Shown one piece after another: positions 59,458 through 64,000 of a stretch of DNA of 64,000 bases. The notes beneath the pieces were generated by a model. The model was not told the origin of the DNA. It saw nothing but the letters and a program-made list of their open reading frames with translations, and did not search any database. Source of the stretch: CAYZWU01 sp964482235 (lineage in GTDB: Bacteria; Planctomycetota; B15-G4; CAYZWU01); NCBI GenBank assembly GCA_964482235.1, contig CAYZWU010000012.1, positions 62,001 to 126,000 on the forward strand, written 5' to 3'. Positions within the stretch are counted from its first letter, which is position 1. The number at the start of each line of letters is the position of its first letter. The translations under genes and the position numbers were made by a program.

Positions 59458-61300
59458 AGGCCGTTTCAAGCCTGACGCCGGCATGGACCGGTCGCAGATC
59501 CCCGATCGATTCAAGTGGGACCTCGACCACCTCTTCCCTGACGACGAAGCGTGGGAGAAGGCGGCGGCCCGGGTTGCCGCAGAGGCGAATGATCTCGAGT
59601 ATTTCAGGGGGAAGCTGAACGATCCCGATCAGCTCTTCCGCTGCCTGAGCCTCTACTTCGGCCTGCACGGTACGGCCAACCGCGTCTCCCTCTACGCCAA
59701 CCTCGAGCACACCCTGGACACCCTGTCGCCCGGGACGCAGGCGGCCCTCGACAAGGGTGTCGCGGTGATGGACGGCCTGATGGAATCGGCCCGCTTCATC
59801 CGCGAGGAGCTGATGAACCTAGATGAGGGCACGCTGTCTGGCGCCTACGCGAAGATCCCCGGCCTTGCCGCCTACAAGCCGTACATCGAGGACCTCCGCC
59901 GCAGGCGCGGCATCATCCTGTCGCCCGAGGGAGAGCGGATCCTCGCCCTGGCCGGCGACAACCTCTTCGCCGAGATCGACCTCAACGAGATCCCCTCCCA
60001 TGCGGAGAAGGCCTTTTCCGGGATGATGGCGGACCTGGAGTTCCCCGAGATCGAGGACGAGGAGGGCGACATGATCCAGCTTTCACTGTCGAACTACGGC
60101 AGGTACCGCGGCTCGTCCGAGCGCGGCGTGCGCCGCGCCGCCGTGGACGCCTTCTTCGGGACGCTGAAGGCGAACCGGCACGTCCTTGCCGCCACGCTGG
60201 CCGGGCAGGTGGCCTTCAACTCCTTTCTCGCCCGGGCGCGAGGCTACGACAGCGCGATCGAGGCCTACCTCGGCAAGGACAACATCGACACGGCGGTCTA
60301 CGAGAACCTGGTGGACACCATCAACGACAACCTGAAACCTCTTCACAGGTACATGGCCCTGCGCAAGAAGATCATGCAGGTGGACGAGCTCCGCCTCTTC
60401 GACCTCTACGTGCCCATGGTGGCCGGCTCGGAGAGGGAGATCTCCTTCGAGGAGGCCAGGAACCTGATACTCCGCGCCATGGCCCCCCTCGGACCGGAGT
60501 ATCTCGCCGTCCTGGCCACGGGCCTCGATCCGGACAACGGCTGGATCGACCTCTATCCCTGCAAGAACAAGGAGAGCGGCGCCTTCTCGGCCTCCACCTA
60601 CGGCCGGCACCCCTTCGTCATGATGAACTACCTCGACACCCTGGACGATGCGTCCACCCTGGCGCACGAGTTCGGCCATGCGCTGCACAGCCACTTCTCC
60701 ATGCAGAGCCAGCTTCCGGCCTGCAGCCGCTACGTCTCCTTCATCGCCGAGATCGCCTCCACGTTCAACGAGACGCTGCTGGCGCGCTACCTGGCCGACA
60801 ACGCCAAGGACACCGGGGAGAAGCTCTACATCCTCAACCAGCTGGCCGAGACGATCCGCACCACGATCTACAGGCAGACGCTCTTCGCCGAGTTCGAGAA
60901 GACGATCCACGAAAAGCACGAAGCCGGCGAATCGCTGACAGCCGACTGCCTCAGCAAGACCTACATCGGCCTGATCCGGCGCTACTACGGCGACGACTAC
61001 ACGATCGGGCCAGACGACGCCATCGAGTGGGCCTACATTCCCCACTTCTACTGGAAGTTCTACGTCTTCACCTATGCCACCGGGCTTTCGGCCGGCATCT
61101 CGCTGGCCACCGGCGTGCTGGAGGAGGGGGCGCCGGCCAGGGAGCGATACTTCGAGATGCTGAAGGGAGGCTGCTCGCTGCCGCCCGTCGAGCTTCTGCG
61201 CCGGGCCGGGGCCGACATGACCAGGTCCGACGTGATCCGCGACGCGGCCGCCCTTCTCGATGCCACGCTGGATGAGATGGAGACCTTGCTCGATATGTAA
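59336..61300 (+). CDS. pepF: Lipoprotein oligoendopeptidase F (M3B family)
   Basis: 654 residues. Lipobox LLATAC near the N-terminus, then an M3 peptidase with DRFKWDLDHLFPDDEAWE at the start of the fold. The zinc motif is HEFGHALH in DASTLAHEFGHALHSHF; the third ligand is in FNETLLARYL. FYWKFYVFTYATG is also typical of PepF. Usual PepF is cytoplasmic; here the signal makes it membrane-attached. GGAGG lies before the ATG pair (59336/59339). The start is inside the end of dinB. Confidence 0.9.
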   Translation: MMKTSSNLLLLLAATILLATACGTTPEADQAAAAQDRIAGEGRFKPDAGMDRSQIPDRFKWDLDHLFPDDEAWEKAAARVAAEANDLEYFRGKLNDPDQLFRCLSLYFGLHGTANRVSLYANLEHTLDTLSPGTQAALDKGVAVMDGLMESARFIREELMNLDEGTLSGAYAKIPGLAAYKPYIEDLRRRRGIILSPEGERILALAGDNLFAEIDLNEIPSHAEKAFSGMMADLEFPEIEDEEGDMIQLSLSNYGRYRGSSERGVRRAAVDAFFGTLKANRHVLAATLAGQVAFNSFLARARGYDSAIEAYLGKDNIDTAVYENLVDTINDNLKPLHRYMALRKKIMQVDELRLFDLYVPMVAGSEREISFEEARNLILRAMAPLGPEYLAVLATGLDPDNGWIDLYPCKNKESGAFSASTYGRHPFVMMNYLDTLDDASTLAHEFGHALHSHFSMQSQLPACSRYVSFIAEIASTFNETLLARYLADNAKDTGEKLYILNQLAETIRTTIYRQTLFAEFEKTIHEKHEAGESLTADCLSKTYIGLIRRYYGDDYTIGPDDAIEWAYIPHFYWKFYVFTYATGLSAGISLATGVLEEGAPARERYFEMLKGGCSLPPVELLRRAGADMTRSDVIRDAAALLDATLDEMETLLDM

Positions 61301-61435
61301 CCGTACCGGCAGGATGTGCTATTAAAAAAAGGGTGACGAGAAACCCGATCACGCGGTGAGATCGCCTCGAAGGTTATACACACTGCAACCGGTGCGCTCT
61401 TGGCGACCTTATCTCCTTTATCAGGAAGAAGAAAA

Positions 61436-63196
61436 ATGAGAACAAGAGGAAGATTTCTTGCAGCAGCAGTCCTGTGCGCTGTCGCCCTCTACTGCGCGCC
61501 GGCCCCGGCCCAGGAGGAAGCTACGGATCTGGACGAGGTTCTCTTCGGGGAGCAGGTCTACGGAGATCCGGTCATCGAGGACGACTGCCAGGGACGGGTC
61601 TCCGTCTTTTTCATCTGGGGCATCACATGACCGATCTCCACCGGGAGTTTCCCGGTCATGAACCGGATCAAGGAGAAGTACGGCAGGCTGGGCGTCCAGG
61701 TGGTGGGCATCCAGACGACGCGCCGCCCCCTGATCCGGAAGGAGAACATCGTTCACGTCTGCGAGAGGCTGAAGCCGGATTTTCCCGTCTTTGACAACGC
61801 CTGGATCTGCGAGACGCCGGTGGCCTATCTCCCCTGGGCCGCCGTCTTCGATCACAGGGGCAAGAGGATCTTCGCCCACAACCTCCCCGGCATGGAGGAG
61901 GCGATCGCCGGTGCCGTGGCCGCGGCGCCCCACTATCTCGTGGGCGGGCCGTACGAGAAGCTCGCCGGCCTGGCCGCCGAGATCATGGAGAAGCCGACCC
62001 TGCTGGGCGCCTGCCTGCCAGACATCCGTCGCCTCGCGTCGTCGAAGGACGGCGATCCCGGCAAGAAGGCCGAGGCCACCGCGCTGGCGGCCCACGCGGA
62101 ACGGTTCGCCCTGGCCAGGCTGGAGAGAGCGCGGGAAGAGCTTCCCGACCTCGTAGCAGCGCACCGGGTCGCCAAGGAGGCGGCCGCTATCTTCGCGGGC
62201 GATCAGCTCGGTCAAGAGGCGAAGGCGCTTCTCGAGGAGCTGGAGTCCGATCCCCTCTTTCCCCATGCCGTCAAGGCCGCCGCGGAGCTCGACAGCGCCG
62301 GGGCCGCTTTCCGGAAGCTGCCGCCGGCCGGCCATTACACCTATAACCTCGATTACTTCGAGGTGGAGGACGAGAAGACCGCAAGCCGGCGGGCCAGGAT
62401 TTTCATCGAGTTCCGCCTGGCGCTGATGACGATCATCGCCCGGTATCCGGAAACGCATGCAGCCTCCCAGGCAAAGAGGCTGCTCGAGGAGCACACGATG
62501 CCGATAATAACGGCAAGCGAAGCCGGGAAGAAGTTCGAGCAAGCCTGCGCGCTCATGGGGAATCCCGAAACGGACTACGAGTTCTACGACGGCTTCCTCT
62601 CCTTCCACGAGATTGCCGAGGCGTACGATGACAGCGACGAGCTTCGCGGCTCAAGCCTGACAGTCATCGCATCCATGAAGAAGAAGCAGGCTGCCAGGAT
62701 AGAGAAGTCGCGCCGGGCTTATGGGAGCCTCAACTCCCGGGCCGGCACTCTCATGGACCAGATCGAGGCGAGCGGCAGCGTCCTGGGGAGGAAGAAGGCC
62801 GGACAGATCATCGGCGACCTGAGAAAAACGGCGCGCGAAGCCGGTCTGAAGAGCAGCCTGGCCGGCAGAATCGAGGCATTCCTCACCGAGCTGGAAGAAA
62901 GCCTTAACGGCCCCGCCGTTCTCGGCGTGGCGCTCGAGGATCCCGACTCCGGCGTCGGCGTGGAACTCGACCGCGTCTTCCCCGGCGGAGCGGCCTGGAT
63001 GTTCGGCCTGAAGACCCTCGACGTGATCGTTGCGATCAACGGCAAGACGATCGAGGATCAGGCCGCCTTCCGCGCCGTGCTGGCTAAGTGCCGTCCCGGA
63101 CAGACAGCGACGGTCAAGGTGATCCGCTCCGGAAGCGGCAAGGAGGAGGAAGTGGAGATCGTCCTTGGCCGGCGGATTCAGAGGAAAGGTTATTGA
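61436..63196 (+). CDS. Exported thioredoxin-like selenoprotein with C-terminal PDZ domain (UGA recoded)
   Basis: 586 residues if the in-frame TGA at 61628-61630 is read as selenocysteine (residue 65). Signal peptide 1 to about 26 (APAPAQ). Thioredoxin-like part about 54-150: strand SVFFIW, then GITUPIS (U where Trx has its first cysteine, Ser at the second), GVQVVGIQT and YLPWAAVFD with a candidate cis-Pro. A long helical middle follows. PDZ about 494-580 (AVLGVALED, GLKTLDVIVAINGK). Frame and homology continue across the TGA, a SECIS-like hairpin follows, and selC/selA are in the window. Alternative: internal start at 61658 after GGGAG, giving a truncated protein without the redox site. Other genes here end in TGA, so the code is standard. 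Confidence 0.85.
61628..61656 (+). promoter_or_regulatory. Recoded UGA and bacterial SECIS hairpin
   Basis: TGA at 61628-61630. ACCGGGA (61640-61646) pairs perfectly with TCCCGGT (61650-61656) around a 3-nt loop GTT (61647-61649). The loop starts with G, and lies 16 nt after the UGA, within the 16-37 nt range described for bSECIS elements. The stem is in the coding sequence, as bSECIS must be. Confidence 0.8.
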
Positions 63197-63209
63197 GGCT
63201 GGCTTCCGG

Positions 63210-63291
63210 TCGGCGTTGGGTGCCCCGTTGCGGATCCCTAAAGGAGCGTCTTCGCGACGTCCGGGATCCGCAACGGGGCACTCAACGCCGA
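63210..63291. repeat. Long near-perfect hairpin (family B)
   Basis: 29-bp arms (63210-63238 and 63263-63291) differ by one G-T wobble. Inside the loop GGA-CGTC pairs with GACG-TCC around TTCGC with one bulged G, so the whole structure is close to 36 bp. It starts 13 bases after the selenoprotein stop and lacks a T tract, so it is a repeat-type palindrome rather than a standard terminator. Confidence 0.85.
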
Positions 63292-63326
63292 TTGGAAGGC
63301 GTATTCTTCAGGGGAAAGAAGAGGGG

Positions 63327-63352
63327 GATACCGAGCCCGCGCAATCTCCGCC
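63327..63352. repeat. Family A repeat, copy 2 (single arm)
   Basis: A 26-bp exact inverse match to 32378-32403, starting GATACCGAGCCCGCGC. No full second arm follows before the small membrane-protein gene, so this copy is truncated or divergent. Confidence 0.8.
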
Positions 63353-63420
63353 GCTTGCCGCGGATTCAGTGTCGTGCTTGATTGGGACTCGTTCTCTTCA
63401 GCAATGGAATGAGAGAATCG

Positions 63421-63894
63421 ATGACCAGATCACAAAGGAATAGCCATACCCAACCTGGTTACCTCACGACCCTGATTATTGTCTTTCTCGCCACTCAAGT
63501 ATCGAGATCGGCCCTGGGCGCCATTCAATTTTCGATCATGGCCGACTACCCGCCGGGCAAGCTGCTTTCAACTGTCTATCTATCTCTCTATTTCATTACA
63601 TTTCTTACCTGTGTTCCTACTGCGCTTTTCTCCGTCCTTCTGACATGGGCCATCTTCTGGCTTCAGAATCGCAGCGCCAGCCTCATTTCTCTTTGTTTGA
63701 TTTCATTGGGATCCACTGCCGCAGTTATCCTTCTGTTCCACTGGATCCCTGCAATTGCCCTTTCCGAAATCGTGGATCGCTATTCTTTCACAGGAATATT
63801 CGCAATCAGCGGGATCCTGGGAAGTCTGATCGGGGCAGGTTTCGCTTGGGAAAGACTCAGACCTCGCGACGATAAAAAGGCTGCAGGACGGTGA
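63421..63894 (+). CDS. Small membrane protein of unknown function
   Basis: 157 residues from ATG 63421 (other ATGs at 63382 and 63409 are possible). Three or four membrane segments (TLIIVFLAT, LYFITFLTCV, LISLCLISLGS, GIFAISGILGSLIGAGF). No domain recognised. Base use is less GC-rich than in neighbours, and it is bracketed by family A/B repeats, which hints at acquired DNA. Confidence 0.5.
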   Translation: MTRSQRNSHTQPGYLTTLIIVFLATQVSRSALGAIQFSIMADYPPGKLLSTVYLSLYFITFLTCVPTALFSVLLTWAIFWLQNRSASLISLCLISLGSTAAVILLFHWIPAIALSEIVDRYSFTGIFAISGILGSLIGAGFAWERLRPRDDKKAAGR

Positions 63895-63908
63895 TCGGAA
63901 AATTCGGT

Positions 63909-64000
63909 ACTGAGCCCGCCCCATCACGAACATGGCGGAAGATTGCGCCGGTTCAGCATCGCCGTAGCGCTTGCGTCCAGGTGGCGGAAATCGCATGGGC
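63909..64000. repeat. Family A repeat, degenerate copy 3, cut by window end
   Basis: Contains TGAGCCCGCCCCAT, ATGGCGGAAGATTGCG and GTGGCGGAAATCGC, diverged forms of the family A arms (CGAGCCCGCGCAATC and GGCGGAGATTGCG), and a GTAGCGCTTGCG loop resembling the CTACGCTTGCTCG loop of copy 1. It runs to the last base. Confidence 0.6.

Noticed and set aside
61436..63196. Plain pseudogene or alternative genetic code (UGA = Trp) for the interrupted gene
   Set aside because: Many other genes in the window use TGA as stop, the frame is otherwise intact over 586 codons, and a bSECIS-like hairpin plus selC/selA give a better explanation.
63210..63291. Integron attC-like site (GTTGGGT ... ACTCAAC ends)
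   Set aside because: The end motifs resemble GTTRRRY and RYYYAAC but are in the inverse order for attC, and the arms are almost fully paired without the required unpaired bases; no integrase is present.

Overview
The window is 64 kb of GC-rich bacterial DNA from what looks like an uncultivated, Gram-negative-type lineage. Gene content that points there includes lipoprotein and Sec signal peptides, a murE of the meso-diaminopimelate type, secreted beta-helix and propeller proteins with a shared C-terminal module, a B12-dependent ribonucleotide reductase, and a soluble Hdr-linked fumarate reductase/succinate dehydrogenase. The style resembles Eisenbacteria/Krumholzibacteria/Latescibacteria-like members of the FCB group, but that assignment is inference only. 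A run of exactly 100 N (44042-44141) shows that this is a scaffold.

Layout. 1-9.4 kb: end of a GT-C membrane glycosyltransferase and a sulfatase-fold hydrolase on +, then three exported proteins on - (beta-helix, carboxypeptidase-regulatory-domain protein, TPR lipoprotein with HExxH). 9.6-12.5 kb: a strongly structured RNA with terminator, selC (tRNA-Sec, anticodon TCA), a GT2 glycosyltransferase and selA. 12.5-19 kb: recJ, an AT-rich beta-helix protein and nrdJ. 19-32 kb (minus strand): a division/cell-wall (dcw) cluster mraZ-rsmH-ftsL-ftsI-murE-murF-mraY-ftsW-lysM-murG-murC-murB. It lacks murD, ddl and ftsQAZ and has an extra LysM gene. mraZ is preceded by 10-bp-spaced GTGGG operator boxes. 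32-39 kb: a palindromic dispersed repeat, a zinc-ribbon protein, a HEAT-like lipoprotein, dnaE and a BNR propeller protein. 40-44 kb: a four-gene operon of HdrC-like, HdrB-like, 2Fe-2S/4Fe-4S and flavoprotein subunits, then a tandem repeat interrupted by the assembly gap. 44-50.6 kb: RRM protein, SDR, EamA transporter, HD hydrolase, zf-TFIIB protein, exported ADPRM-like phosphoesterase, unknown protein, ROK kinase and SUI1/YciH. 51-61.3 kb: second beta-helix paralogue, purple-acid-phosphatase-like protein, Gfo/Idh/MocA dehydrogenase, M14 carboxypeptidase, DNA polymerase IV and a PepF-like lipoprotein. 61.4-64 kb: a predicted selenoprotein, long hairpins and a small membrane protein.

Most interesting result. 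The reading frame at 61436-63196 is interrupted by a single in-frame TGA (61628-61630) placed exactly where a thioredoxin fold carries its nucleophilic cysteine (W-G-I-T-U-P-I-S). A perfect 7-bp hairpin with a G-starting 3-nt loop begins 9 nt after the TGA, which fits a bacterial SECIS. The same window carries selC and selA, so a selenocysteine system is present. The product would be an exported thioredoxin-like, UxxS-type protein with a long helical middle and a C-terminal PDZ domain. The SelA here is also unusual: it lacks about 70 N-terminal residues, the region that contacts tRNA-Sec in the known enzyme.

Two families of long palindromes flank the last genes and also occur upstream of mraZ, which suggests dispersed non-autonomous elements.
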